Assembly: GCA_002476905.1 (NCBI GenBank)
Contig: DLND01000108.1
Coordinates: 7,499-16,671, forward strand
Source: Flavobacteriales bacterium UBA7519
Lineage (GTDB): Bacteria > Bacteroidota > Bacteroidia > Flavobacteriales > Weeksellaceae
Reading direction: 5' to 3'
Length of the DNA: 9,173 bases
Each line of letters opens with the position of its first letter. Position 1 is the first letter of the stretch. Of this stretch, positions 1-9,173 are shown piece after piece. The notes below the pieces were generated by a model, which worked only from the letters and a program-made list of their open reading frames with translations, ran no database searches and was not told the DNA's origin. The translations under genes were made by a program, and so were the position numbers.

Positions 1-1691
1 AAGATTTTATCCTGATAGCTAAAAGTAGCTAAACCATATGCACTATTTACCTGTTTATCAAAAGGTCTCGGAATATCAAAACGTTGAGTCACGGCATTGG
101 TGAGATTATACACACCAGCTTTTTTTAATCCTAAAGCAAAATAATCTTTGGTAACCTGCTCTTCATATTGTGAACCTCCTCCCAAAGTTGCTGAAAAATT
201 AATCGCTCCGAATGTATTTTTATAGTTGATCATGAGATCATTATTGAAATTCAGTCCGTTTACATATTGTTCGCGATAATATCCTTGTAGATAGTTGGCC
301 GAACTCCACGGTCTTCTTTGGGTACGTATTTCATCATTCCAAATCATTCCGGATCTCAATAGTACATCAAAATGTTTATTTATTTGATAGTTTAAACTGA
401 TATTTCCGGTGATGTTTTTCTTGTTCAGACTATTGGTCATTTCATAAGCAATCAGGTACGGATTATCAATATATGAGCTGAACGGATGAATCTGGTCCAC
501 CTGCTCCTGCCCCGTTTTCCAGATGGGCTTATACCATGCTAAATCTACATTTGGATTCTGGAAAATCATAAAGTAAGAAATAGACTGGTTATTATACCCT
601 GTTGCAGGAAGATTATCACTCTTCGTCTGATTATACGATAATTTTACATTTGTTTTAAGCTTCTCATTGATTTTATGATCTATTGATACTGCTGCACTCC
701 ATCGGTCAAATCCTGTATTAGGCATCATCCACTCATTATTAAGATAAGAAAGTGATGTTCTGAAAGCAGTCTTATCATTTGAGCTTTCTATTGAAAGATT
801 ATTGGAGTATGTTGTTCCAACTTCCCAAAAATCTTTGATATTATTTGTATAAGGTCTCCACGGCTGTCTTTCTTTGCTCTGCCCCTGAACGGTAGGATCA
901 TATTGAAAATAGCTCTGTCCATTAAATCTTGGGCCGAAAGCACTGCTTGTAGAACCTGTATTTACTCCGTCAGCTGAAGCCTGGTAAGAATAAAAATATT
1001 CTCACTTCTGGTTTTTCTGCATTGTTCCCTGCCCATATTCATACTGATAGTCCGGCCATTTTAATACAGAATCGAAACTTGTGTAAGAGTTCAAAGACAC
1101 CTGAATTCTGCCCTGTTTAGTCTTCCCTGACTTTGTGGTAATCATGATTGCCCCCTTAGCGCCTCTGGAACCGTATAATGCAGCAGCTGTCGGACCTTTC
1201 AGAACCGTAATGCTTTCTATATCATCAGGATTTATACTGTTCAGGTCATTTCCGTAATCAATTGGTACATCACCTCCAGAGCCTGCACCATAAGCAGGTG
1301 TTCCTGTTCCAACGGTTCTGGAATTCATCGGAACACCGTCTAAAACGATCAAAGCCTGGTCATCAAAACCATTCATCGAAACATCTCCTCTTAACGTAAT
1401 TCTTGGAGTTGCTAATGGACCTGCACCTGCAGTCTGAATTTTCAATCCGGCAACTTTCCCTTCCAAAGCGCCTGTCCAGTGGTTATTCTGGGTTCTCAAA
1501 AGCTGTTCGGAATTGATGGTTTCGGTAGAATATCCCAAAGCTTTATTCTGTCTTTTAATTCCTAAAGCCGTTACCACAACTTCATCAATGGTTTTCACCG
1601 TGTCTTTTTTCACCTGCTGTTGAGCCGCCATTTGGACGCTAACCAATCCGAGAATGGATAATAGAAGCAGTTTTTGAGTCTCTTTACGCAT
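1..1691 (-). pseudogene. SusC/RagA-family TonB-dependent outer-membrane receptor, interrupted by an in-frame TGA; 3' part beyond window
   Basis: Seen: the minus-strand frame from ATG at 1691 is open to base 3 except for one TGA at 1002-1004, about 563 codons in all. The intact 229-codon head starts with a signal peptide (MRKETQKLLLLSILGLVSVQ, cleavage probably after the AA near residue 23), then a TonB-box-like segment (TIDEVVVTALG, about residues 34-44), then a plug domain with SusC landmarks: GALEGKVAGL, ITLRGD, ALIVLDGVPM, NPDDIESITVLKGPTAAALYG and GAIMITTKSGK. After the stop the same frame goes on with barrel sequence (EYFYSYQASADGVNTGS, then NNEWMMPNTGFDRW and SISYFMIFQNPNVDLAWY). The usual N-terminal carboxypeptidase-regulatory-like domain is absent. 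Known: these receptors import glycans or peptides with a SusD partner, which would lie off the window. Inferred: one base change in a Gly or Arg codon made the stop. It could be a true pseudogene, phase-like variation or a sequencing error. Confidence 0.88.
1002..1004 (-). other. Premature in-frame TGA stop in the susC-like gene
   Basis: On the minus strand the codons read CAG AAG TGA GAA TAT, and every in-frame codon from 1001 down to 3 is free of stops. GGA, AGA or CGA would each restore a sense codon by a single base change. The stop falls just after the plug domain, so the product would be a secreted plug without a barrel. Confidence 0.85.
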
Positions 1692-1708
1692 ACATTTTTT
1701 TGTTTGCG

Positions 1709-1716
1709 CAAAATTA
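1709..1716 (-). promoter_or_regulatory. Bacteroidota -7 promoter element (TAatTTTG) of the susC-like gene
   Basis: The minus strand reads TAATTTTG, an exact fit to the Bacteroidota -7 consensus TAnnTTTG, 17 bases before the ATG at 1691. No convincing TTG -33 element is seen at the usual distance. The 5' leader would be only about ten bases and A-rich, with no Shine-Dalgarno sequence. The rest of the gap, 1717-1960, is very AT-rich and shows no gene or RNA that I recognise. Confidence 0.45.
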
Positions 1717-1960
1717 TATCGCTATAACAAGCATAGCTTTAACACGATTTTAACATATTTTAAAGAATTTTTAAATAACATATTAATTTATAATTAACAA
1801 CAATACATAAACTTTTAAAAAACAGTTGTTTAAAAACATGAATGATTTTTAATGTTAATTCGCGACTTAATTTATCTAACTTTATTGTCTTTTCCCGATA
1901 AAATAAAGATAACCACACCACCACAAACATTTAATTGTTTAAAATTTCATTTATCTAGAC

Positions 1961-1992
1961 AAAAAAAAATCTGCCCCAAGCAAGACAGATTT
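1961..1992 (-). terminator. Rho-independent terminator of the glycerophosphodiesterase gene
   Basis: On the minus strand AAATCTGTC (starting at 1992) pairs with GGCAGATTT (ending near 1967), allowing one G-U pair, around a loop of about eight bases. A run of nine T follows. It begins 25 bases past the stop codon at 2017, where a terminator for that gene would be expected. Confidence 0.75.
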
Positions 1993-2016
1993 ATATTTAG
2001 AATATTTGTAATTAAA

Positions 2017-2763
2017 TTACTTCCCTTTCAGCTGATCCGGAATGTTGGTTGTAATAAATCCGATTCCCTGAGATTTTAATTCGTTATAAATTTTTACATC
2101 ATTTACCGTCCAGGAATTGGTGATTAGTCCTAAAGCTTTTGCTTCCTGGATCCAAGCCGGATTTTTCTGGAACACACTGTAATGATAATCCAATCCGTCC
2201 AAACCTTCATTTTTGATTTGATCAGGAGACAATTCTCCATTAAGATATTGTACTTTGAATTTTGGTTCAACTTTTTTAATTTCTTTACAAACATTCAAGC
2301 TAAAGGAAATGAATTCGCTTTGGGAGTCAAGCTTCATATCTTGCACCATCCTGATTGTTTTTGCCACAATCTCGTTTTCCTTTTCCTGTGATTTCACAGG
2401 CTTAATTTCGATAATCATCATTAAAGACGGATCTTTCTTTCCTTGTCTCAAATAATCTTTTAAAGTCGGTAACTTTTCACCATTCGAAAGCTTTAATTTC
2501 CTCAGATCCCTGAAATCGGTTTGTTCAATAGTCATTTTCCCATGATGTTCATCGTGATTGATAACCAAAATACCATCTTTCGTCATTCTCACATCGAATT
2601 CTGATCCGTAGATTTTTAATCTCTGAGCATTTTCTAAAGCTTTGATGGAATTTTCAGACGTTTTCGGCTGTGTATTCCAGTAACCACGATGGGCAATAAT
2701 CTGAGTTTGAGCATTGATAAACATAGCCGTGACAAAGGTTAAACTACAAAATATTTTCTTCAT
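2017..2763 (-). CDS. Secreted glycerophosphodiester phosphodiesterase family protein
   Basis: 248 residues. Known: this TIM-barrel family hydrolyses glycerophosphodiesters, products of phospholipid turnover, to glycerol 3-phosphate and an alcohol. Seen: a short signal peptide (residues 1-18, ending FINA before QTQ), so the enzyme is probably periplasmic. The catalytic landmarks are HRG at 25-27, EN at 37-38, the pair E55/D57 in SEFDVRMTKDG, H70-D71 in INHDE, and EIKP at 119-122; SWTVND near the C terminus is also typical. All expected catalytic and metal-binding positions are present, so it looks active. It is a single gene, divergent from ligA, with its own terminator. The start is the only ATG that keeps the signal peptide intact, and a purine-rich AAAAAAGA lies just before it. 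The natural substrate cannot be read from the sequence. Confidence 0.92.
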   Translation of the reverse strand: MKKIFCSLTFVTAMFINAQTQIIAHRGYWNTQPKTSENSIKALENAQRLKIYGSEFDVRMTKDGILVINHDEHHGKMTIEQTDFRDLRKLKLSNGEKLPTLKDYLRQGKKDPSLMMIIEIKPVKSQEKENEIVAKTIRMVQDMKLDSQSEFISFSLNVCKEIKKVEPKFKVQYLNGELSPDQIKNEGLDGLDYHYSVFQKNPAWIQEAKALGLITNSWTVNDVKIYNELKSQGIGFITTNIPDQLKGK

Positions 2764-2930
2764 TCTTTTTTAATATTGAATAAATTTAAACATAAAGTCC
2801 ACAAAGATTTTTTTTGATTATTTAAACTCTTTTAAGGTTCACAAAGGCACTTCGACAAGCTCAGTATAAACTTTAACCTTAGCAAAAAGCTCAAAGAAGT
2901 TCAAATCTATGTGACTATGTGGTTTTATTT
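2764..2930. repeat. Dispersed intergenic repeat, degenerate copy of the element at 6374-6629
   Basis: This gap holds the same word as the larger element further right: TGTGACTATGTGGTTTTAT at 2910-2928 resembles TGTGACTTTGTGGTTTTAT at 6496-6514. Both are preceded by an A/T-rich TTAGC...CTCAAAG or TTAGC...CTCTTTG stretch. Near the left side AGTCCACAAAG and GGTTCACAAAGG resemble the opposite-strand version of the word. It looks like a decayed copy of a short non-coding repeat family. Confidence 0.45.
2849..2866. repeat. Short dispersed repeat word CTTCGACAAGCTCAG
   Basis: CACTTCGACAAGCTCAGTA is clearly more G+C-rich than its surroundings. A relative, GGCTTCGAGAGCCTCAGC, sits at about 9094-9111 in another intergenic region. 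From memory, words of this type are common between genes in many flavobacterial genomes; their role is unknown to me. Confidence 0.4.
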
Positions 2931-2983
2931 CTATGGGTAAGCAAATTACTCATTTTATTTTTAGTCGTTCTACTTGTTTTGGT

Positions 2984-2991
2984 TATTTTTG
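2984..2991 (+). promoter_or_regulatory. -7 promoter element (TAttTTTG) of ligA
   Basis: TATTTTTG fits the Bacteroidota consensus TAnnTTTG exactly and lies 18 bases before the ligA ATG at 3010. The leader would be about a dozen bases with no Shine-Dalgarno sequence. A clear TTG -33 box is not visible. It would drive ligA and the coupled exonuclease gene. Confidence 0.5.
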
Positions 2992-2997
2992 CGTTAA

Positions 2998-5450
<2,453 letters not shown>

Positions 5451-5451
<1 letters not shown>

Positions 5452-6266
5452 TGATAACGACTTTTACTTCTTTAGATTTTGAAACATCATATGGACATAT
5501 TCCTTGTTCAATCGGAATTGTGGAATTTGTTGATGGAAAAGTCATATCAGAATATTATTCTTTGATAAAACCTATAAATCTTCAATTCAGTCCAATCAAC
5601 TCAAGCATAAATGGAATCAGATTAGATGATGTTGAAAATGAAAGAGAGTTTGATGAAATCTGGAATGAAATTCAACATTATTTTCATAATAAAAATATCG
5701 TTGCACATAATGCGTCAACCGATATCTCAATTTTAGAAAAAACTCTTAACCATTATAACTTACCTCAACCAACATATAAAGCTTTTTGCACACTTCAGAT
5801 TTCGAGATTAAATCTAAATTTGGAAAATTACAAATTGTCTACAGTTGCTAAACATCTCGCAATAGAACAAAAAAATTATCATAATGCTCTGGATGATGCT
5901 TATGTATGTGGACATCTTTTCAATAAATTAATTGATAATGCTTTTGAATTTCAATTAAGCCGAAAAAGGGTTCAAAAAAGTATTATCCAAAAGCAAATTC
6001 TTATAAAAGGAGAAAATACAAATGAAGTTTTATCTAATGCGCTGGAAGGAAAAACCTTTCTTTTCACTGGAAAATTATCGCTTTTCACAAGAGAGCAAGC
6101 GGAAGAAATGGTGGAAAAACACAACGGAAAAAATATTTCTGCAGTTTCGAAAAACCTCAACTATTTGGTTGTTGGGGAAAAAGCAGGAAGCAAATTGAAA
6201 AAAGCTCAAGACATCGGAACGATCACGATTTTGGATGAACAACAGTTTCTGGATTTGATTGGATGA
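5451..6266 (+). CDS. DnaQ-like DEDDh 3'-5' exonuclease with C-terminal BRCT domain
   Basis: 271 residues. Seen: an exonuclease fold at about residues 4-165 with all five DEDDh residues: D9 and E11 (LDFETS), D91 (VAHNASTD), and H144 and D149 (HNALDDA). A charged linker (166-196) leads to a BRCT domain (197-271) with [14 protein letters not shown] and GEKAGSKL. Known: this family removes nucleotides from DNA 3' ends; exonuclease-BRCT proteins occur elsewhere in bacteria. The gene starts inside the ligA stop codon (TAATG), so translation is probably coupled. The BRCT is 47/73 identical to LigA's. The exonuclease part is AT-rich (14 of 60 G+C at 5641-5700), while the BRCT part has the codon style of the first part of ligA (24 of 60 at 6181-6240). 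Inferred: the BRCT is the displaced original end of ligA. A role in repair beside the ligase is likely but unproven. Confidence 0.88.
6042..6266 (+). other. BRCT-coding tail, probable remnant of the resident ligA 3' end
   Basis: Codons here favour TTG, CTG, AAC and GCG, like ligA before 4200 and unlike the ATA/TTA-rich codons just upstream. The protein aligns without gaps to the last 73 residues of LigA, and both end FLDLI plus one residue. The similarity may extend slightly upstream (LSN before the BRCT in both proteins), which fits a recombination junction at about 6010-6045. The alternative is an exonuclease-BRCT gene that was always one unit. Confidence 0.5.
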
Positions 6267-6373
6267 GTTGAGTTGAGTTGGAGAGTTTTAGAATTTGAAA
6301 GTTTGAGCGCTTAAAATCTATACTCAAAAGACACCAAAGGAACAATTAAGAACTTGTTTAAATTTGTTTCAAA

Positions 6374-6629
6374 AACCACAAAAGTCACAAAAGTTTTAAT
6401 TTTCCTTAAGTCTATCAAAAGTTCGAATAAGGATAATGGCTTCATAAGTTAGCTTTTTTGCTCTTTGAAAGATTTTCTTTTTTTGATTTTTCTTTTGTGA
6501 CTTTGTGGTTTTATATTTTTTAGCCAAGCTCTAAGTTTGTTAAGTTATTTTGAAATTATAAAAAGCACACCTAAGTTTTAAAATCTTCGATTTTATTTTG
6601 ATGTAAAAACTTTTGTGACTTTTGTGGTT
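6374..6629. repeat. MITE-like element with perfect 24-bp inverted ends, between convergent genes
   Basis: Bases 6374-6397 (AACCACAAAAGTCACAAAAG plus TTTT) are the exact reverse complement of 6606-6629. The 256-base span has no gene. A third, nearly identical copy of the end word lies inside at 6492-6510, in the same orientation as the right end and one T shorter. No target-site duplication is obvious. The element fills most of the 366-base gap 6267-6632 between two convergent genes and sits three bases from the acetyltransferase stop; folded as RNA it could help to end transcription from both sides. The first part of the gap, 6267-6373, contains GAGTT tandem units just after the exonuclease stop and nothing else I recognise. 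Confidence 0.7.
6579..6600 (+). terminator. Possible weak terminator hairpin downstream of the exonuclease gene
   Basis: TAAAATC pairs with GATTTTA around TTC, followed by TTTTG on the plus strand. The stem is nearly all A-T and lies 310 bases past the exonuclease stop, so its strength is doubtful. Confidence 0.22.
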
Positions 6630-6632
6630 GAT

Positions 6633-7196
6633 TTACAATATTTCTTTGATGACTTTACAAGGATTTCCCACGGCTAAAACATTAGCAGGAATATCTTTTA
6701 CCACCACACTTCCAGCGCCGATGACTGCATTATCGCCAATGGTAACGCCCGGCAGAATACTGCAACCTGCGCCAATCCATACGTTGTCTCCCACGGTAAT
6801 AGGAAGCGCATATTCCAAACCTTTGTTTCTGGTTTCGGCGTCCAAAGGATGTCCCGCTGTATAAAATCCGCAATTGGGCGCAATGAAAACATTATCTCCA
6901 AAAGTTACCTTTGCACAATCCAAAATCACAACATTATGATTGGTATAAAAGTTTTCGCCAATCTCGATATTGTAACCGTAATCACAATAGAAAGGTTGCT
7001 CTATATGAAACATCTTTTCTGTCTTTCCGAAAAGCCTTTTGATTAGAGCTTTTCTCTCTTTAAGTTTTGAAGGTGGAATATGATTGTATTCGAAACAGAG
7101 GTCTTTGCATTTTTGTCTTTCCTTTACCAAAGTCGCATCGCCTGCATCATATATCTCGCCAGAAAGCATTTTTTGTTTTTCGTTCAGATTATTCAT
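6633..7196 (-). CDS. Hexapeptide-repeat sugar O-acetyltransferase (maltose/galactoside acetyltransferase type)
   Basis: 187 residues, close to the 183 of E. coli maltose acetyltransferase. Known: members move an acetyl group from acetyl-CoA to a sugar hydroxyl, acting in the cytoplasm as trimers. Seen: the N-terminal helical Mac-type domain (MLSGEIYDAGDATLVKER, residues 10-27), then left-handed beta-helix hexapeptide turns from about residue 72 to 180 (IEIGENF, VTFGDNVFIAPN, ITVGDNVWIGAG, VTIGDNAVIGAGSVV). The catalytic histidine is H116 in TAGHP. The end AVGNPCKVI is typical of the family. The protein seems complete. It stands alone, convergent with the exonuclease gene. The true acceptor sugar cannot be inferred; in such bacteria this fold also serves surface-polysaccharide synthesis, but no such genes are nearby. 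Confidence 0.92.
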   Translation of the reverse strand: MNNLNEKQKMLSGEIYDAGDATLVKERQKCKDLCFEYNHIPPSKLKERKALIKRLFGKTEKMFHIEQPFYCDYGYNIEIGENFYTNHNVVILDCAKVTFGDNVFIAPNCGFYTAGHPLDAETRNKGLEYALPITVGDNVWIGAGCSILPGVTIGDNAVIGAGSVVVKDIPANVLAVGNPCKVIKEIL

Positions 7197-7220
7197 TGTA
7201 TTTTTACATTAATAACTAAG

Positions 7221-7228
7221 CAAAAATA
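7221..7228 (-). promoter_or_regulatory. -7 promoter element (TAttTTTG) of the acetyltransferase gene
   Basis: The minus strand reads TATTTTTG, the same word as in front of ligA, 24 bases before the ATG at 7196. A -33 TTG box at standard spacing is not seen. Confidence 0.5.
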
Positions 7229-7278
7229 AAGGCTTTTTTATTCTTTAGCTATACTTTTCAATATTTTAGTTCGTAATG

Positions 7279-7304
7279 AAAAAAGCACCCAAAATTGGAT
7301 GCTT
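7279..7304 (-). terminator. Rho-independent terminator of the MetE-like gene
   Basis: On the minus strand AAGCATCCAA (from 7304) pairs with TTGGGTGCTT (to 7283) with one U-G pair, closing a very tight A/T loop, followed by a run of T. It begins 19 bases beyond the stop codon at 7324. On the plus strand the same stem carries a mismatch and no T-run, so it acts for the minus strand. Confidence 0.8.
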
Positions 7305-7323
7305 AGATTATTATTGAATTTTT

Positions 7324-8445
7324 TTATTTCCAGACTTCGTCGGCAATTTCTTTTACTAATTTTATCTTGTTCCATTGGTCTTCTTCGGTCAAGATATTGC
7401 CTTCTTCGGTGGATGCAAAACCACATTGCGGGCTGAGACTTAATCTGTCAAGACTTACAAATTGGCTGGCTTCTTTGATTCTTGCAATGATATTTTCTTT
7501 CTGTTCCAAAGTTGGATTTTTACTCGTAATTAAGCCTAAAACAACGTTTTTATTTTCCGGAACAAATCTTAATGGCGCAAAGTCCCCAGAACGGTCATCA
7601 TCAAATTCCAAATAAAAATTGCCTACATTTTCTTTGGCAAAAAGTGTATCTGCAACAGGCTCATATCCGCCGGAAGTTGCCCAAGTAGAATGATAATTTC
7701 CTCTGCAAACGTGAGTCGAAATCCTTAAATCTGCTGGCAAATCCTGCAAAGCATCGTTATTGAGTTTCAAGTAGGTTTCTTTTAGCAAATCCGGATTGTA
7801 GTTTTCACCTGCCATTGTTTTCCAAAAATTGGCATCGCATAACATTCCCCAAGTGCAGTCATCAATTTTCAAATCTCGGCAACCCAATTCGTAAAAAGCT
7901 AAAATGGCGTCGCGGTAAGCTTTTGATAAATCACTTAGAAATTCTGCTCTATCTGGATAAAATTCTGCTACTTTATCCGCATTCGATTCTCTTAACAATT
8001 CTGCATAAAGCTGTGCTGGTGCAGGAATACTTTGTCTTGCAATATGATTTTCGCCGGCTAAACTTTTTAGAAATGCAAAATATCCTAAGTACGGATGATT
8101 GTTTGTAAATCTGATTTTTCCAGTCAATCTTGCAGAATCATTTTTGGTTTCTTCGCCGTGAAATTGATAACCGCGCGGCATAAAATTGTGTTCAACACCT
8201 TCGAATCCCCAGAAAAAATCGAGATGCCAGTAGCTTTGGCGGAACTCGCCATCGGTAATCACTTCTAATCCTAACTCTTTTTGCTTCTCAACTAATTTGA
8301 TGATTTCCTGGTTTTCGATTTCGGTGAGTTGTTCTTTTGAGATTTCTCCGTTAGAATATTGTTCTCTTGCTTTTTTTAGAACTTCTGGTCTTAAGAAGCT
8401 TCCAACGGTGTCTAATTTTGGTGTTCTTACTTTTGTTTCACACAT
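7324..8445 (-). CDS. MetE-like (YxjG/YxjH-type) cobalamin-independent methionine synthase family protein
   Basis: 373 residues, the size of the single-domain YxjG/YxjH group rather than full MetE (about 750). Known: the C-terminal MetE barrel uses zinc to activate homocysteine thiolate for methyl transfer; single-domain members may use other methyl donors. Seen: N-terminal TVGSFLRP (13-20) and VITDGEFRQSYWHLDF (62-77), then DLKIDDCTWG (191-200). The likely zinc ligands are H245 and C247 (STHVCRGN), E280 (YLEFDDD) and C341 (SPQCGFAS), all present. The gene is single, with its own terminator, divergent from an Lrp/AsnC regulator 165 bases away, which suggests control by that regulator and amino-acid supply. 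The start at 8445 is followed directly by family-like sequence. Substrate and methyl donor are not shown by the sequence. Confidence 0.92.
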   Translation of the reverse strand: MCETKVRTPKLDTVGSFLRPEVLKKAREQYSNGEISKEQLTEIENQEIIKLVEKQKELGLEVITDGEFRQSYWHLDFFWGFEGVEHNFMPRGYQFHGEETKNDSARLTGKIRFTNNHPYLGYFAFLKSLAGENHIARQSIPAPAQLYAELLRESNADKVAEFYPDRAEFLSDLSKAYRDAILAFYELGCRDLKIDDCTWGMLCDANFWKTMAGENYNPDLLKETYLKLNNDALQDLPADLRISTHVCRGNYHSTWATSGGYEPVADTLFAKENVGNFYLEFDDDRSGDFAPLRFVPENKNVVLGLITSKNPTLEQKENIIARIKEASQFVSLDRLSLSPQCGFASTEEGNILTEEDQWNKIKLVKEIADEVWK

Positions 8446-8514
8446 ATCTTATTATTTAGATTAATATTTTGTGTAAAATTATATTTAAAGTTTTTTATTT
8501 TTTATTAAATGAAA

Positions 8515-8539
8515 TTTTTAAGCAAATAAAACTTAAAAA
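8515..8539. promoter_or_regulatory. Candidate operator, inverted repeat in the divergent promoter region
   Basis: TTTTTAAG and CTTAAAAA form perfect eight-base arms around a nine-base spacer, centred at 8527, about midway between the two divergent starts (8445 and 8611). A second imperfect palindrome, AATATTTT-GTGT-AAAATTATATT, lies at 8463-8485. Lrp/AsnC proteins bind AT-rich palindromes of this size near their own gene. In such AT-rich DNA chance repeats are common. Confidence 0.3.
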
Positions 8540-8610
8540 CCATAATTAAAAAGACAAATATTCTATATTTTTACCAATCATAAAATTGAAACCAAAATAT
8601 ATTCTGAATT

Positions 8611-9066
8611 ATGCTCGACGATACTGACATCAAACTCTTAAAAATCCTTCAAAAAAATTCTAAATTCACGGTAAAAGAATTAGCACAGCAAGTGAATCTC
8701 TCTGCATCGCCTGTTTTTGAGCGTGTAAAAAAGCTGGAACAAGATGGCTTTATTAAGAATTACATTGCCGTTCTTGATTCGGAGAAATTGAATAAAGGGT
8801 TTATTGTCTTTTGTAATGTCAAACTAAAACAGCACGATAAAAACATCGGAAACCAGTTTGTCAACGATATTCTTTCCATCGATGAAGTTGTGGAATGTTA
8901 TAATATCTCCGGTGATTTTGATTTTCTCTTGAAAGTTCAGGTTCAGGATATGAAGCATTATCAGGATTTTGTTTTTAACAAATTGGGTTCTTTGGAAAGT
9001 ATTGGAAGTACACACAGCTCTTTTGTGATGTCGGAAATTAAAAATAGTTATGGGATAACAATTTGA
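8611..9066 (+). CDS. Lrp/AsnC-family transcriptional regulator
   Basis: 151 residues, the size of AsnC (about 152). Known: family members bind DNA as dimers or octamers and sense amino acids. Seen: the N-terminal helix-turn-helix at about residues 3-60 (DDTDIKLLKILQKN, ELAQQVNLSASPVFERVKKL, DGFIKNYIAVLD), then the ligand-sensing RAM domain at about 65-145 with VECYNISGDFDFLLKVQVQD, which is the typical V-x(3)-xxG-DFD-LLK core. It is divergent from the MetE-like gene, so that gene is the most likely target, together with self-control. ATG at 8611 gives the standard family start. The effector is not evident; methionine or another sulfur-related amino acid is a guess from the neighbour. Confidence 0.92.
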   Translation: MLDDTDIKLLKILQKNSKFTVKELAQQVNLSASPVFERVKKLEQDGFIKNYIAVLDSEKLNKGFIVFCNVKLKQHDKNIGNQFVNDILSIDEVVECYNISGDFDFLLKVQVQDMKHYQDFVFNKLGSLESIGSTHSSFVMSEIKNSYGITI

Positions 9067-9089
9067 GTTTATATGGGTTTTTAATTGTT

Positions 9090-9173
9090 GCGCGGCTTCG
9101 AGAGCCTCAGCCTGACAGACTAAACGTTCTAGCGCAAAAAGATATAGCAGAAAGCAGGTTCCCGGCTCCTAAA
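9090..9173. repeat. G+C-rich intergenic repeat-like tail at window edge
   Basis: After the AT-rich end of the regulator gene, composition rises sharply: GCGCGGCTTCGAGAGCCTCA, then a stretch ending CAGGTTCCCGGCTCC. The first part resembles the word at 2849-2866. No coding frame, tRNA or clear hairpin-plus-T-run is visible. I take it as part of a dispersed intergenic repeat that continues beyond the window. Confidence 0.35.

Noticed and set aside
1002..1004. Recoding of TGA as selenocysteine or another amino acid
   Set aside because: No conserved cysteine or selenocysteine position is expected here, no recoding hairpin is evident just after the stop, and TGA is used as a normal stop by the exonuclease and regulator genes.
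1852..2079. Plus-strand open frame in the gap right of the susC-like gene
   Set aside because: It runs over the terminator and into the antisense of the phosphodiesterase gene, and the protein shows no family features.
6262..6282. Tandem GAGTT units just after the exonuclease stop as an attachment site
   Set aside because: Only about three short units are present, and no second copy at the other border of the AT-rich segment (near 4200) was found.
6267..6632. CRISPR array or small RNA gene in the convergent gap
   Set aside because: The repeated words are not evenly spaced and include inverted copies; no direct-repeat and spacer pattern is present.

Overview
The window looks like chromosomal DNA from a flavobacterium, most likely Chryseobacterium or a close relative in Weeksellaceae. 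The grounds are a SusC/RagA-type TonB-dependent receptor, AT-rich intergenic regions, start codons without Shine-Dalgarno sequences, promoter elements of the Bacteroidota form TAnnTTTG, and short dispersed intergenic repeats. Genus level is inference from style of sequence and protein families, not from a marker gene.

Layout. Positions 1-1691 (minus strand, running off the left edge) hold the first ~563 codons of a SusC-family outer-membrane receptor; one in-frame TGA at 1002-1004 breaks an otherwise open frame. After a 325-base gap with a promoter element and a terminator comes a secreted glycerophosphodiester phosphodiesterase (2017-2763, minus). It is divergent from ligA (3010-5451, plus), an NAD-dependent DNA ligase with about 145 extra residues. 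ligA overlaps by one base (TAATG) a gene for a DnaQ-like exonuclease ending in a BRCT domain (5451-6266, plus). A 366-base gap containing a MITE-like inverted repeat separates this pair from a convergent hexapeptide acetyltransferase (6633-7196, minus). A MetE/YxjG-like methyltransferase (7324-8445, minus) follows, with a clear terminator, divergent from an Lrp/AsnC regulator (8611-9066, plus). The last ~100 bases are intergenic and repeat-like.

The most unusual part is the ligA-exonuclease block. Base composition and codon choice change inside ligA near 4200 (about 40% G+C before; lines of 20-25% after) and return to the local style near 6040, at the BRCT domain of the exonuclease. That BRCT is 64% identical without gaps (47 of 73 positions, counted by eye) to the BRCT that now ends LigA, but its codon use matches the first part of ligA. 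The simplest reading is that an AT-rich segment carrying a foreign ligA 3' end plus an exonuclease 5' part was inserted into a resident ligA, leaving the original ligA BRCT as the tail of the exonuclease. The foreign ligA part also carries a ~145-residue insertion that includes a degenerate copy of a helix-hairpin-helix unit.

Functionally, ligase and exonuclease with matching BRCT domains could form a coupled DNA-repair pair. The regulator and the MetE-like enzyme are probably a regulator-target pair in sulfur amino-acid metabolism. The remaining genes are ordinary cell-envelope and metabolic genes.
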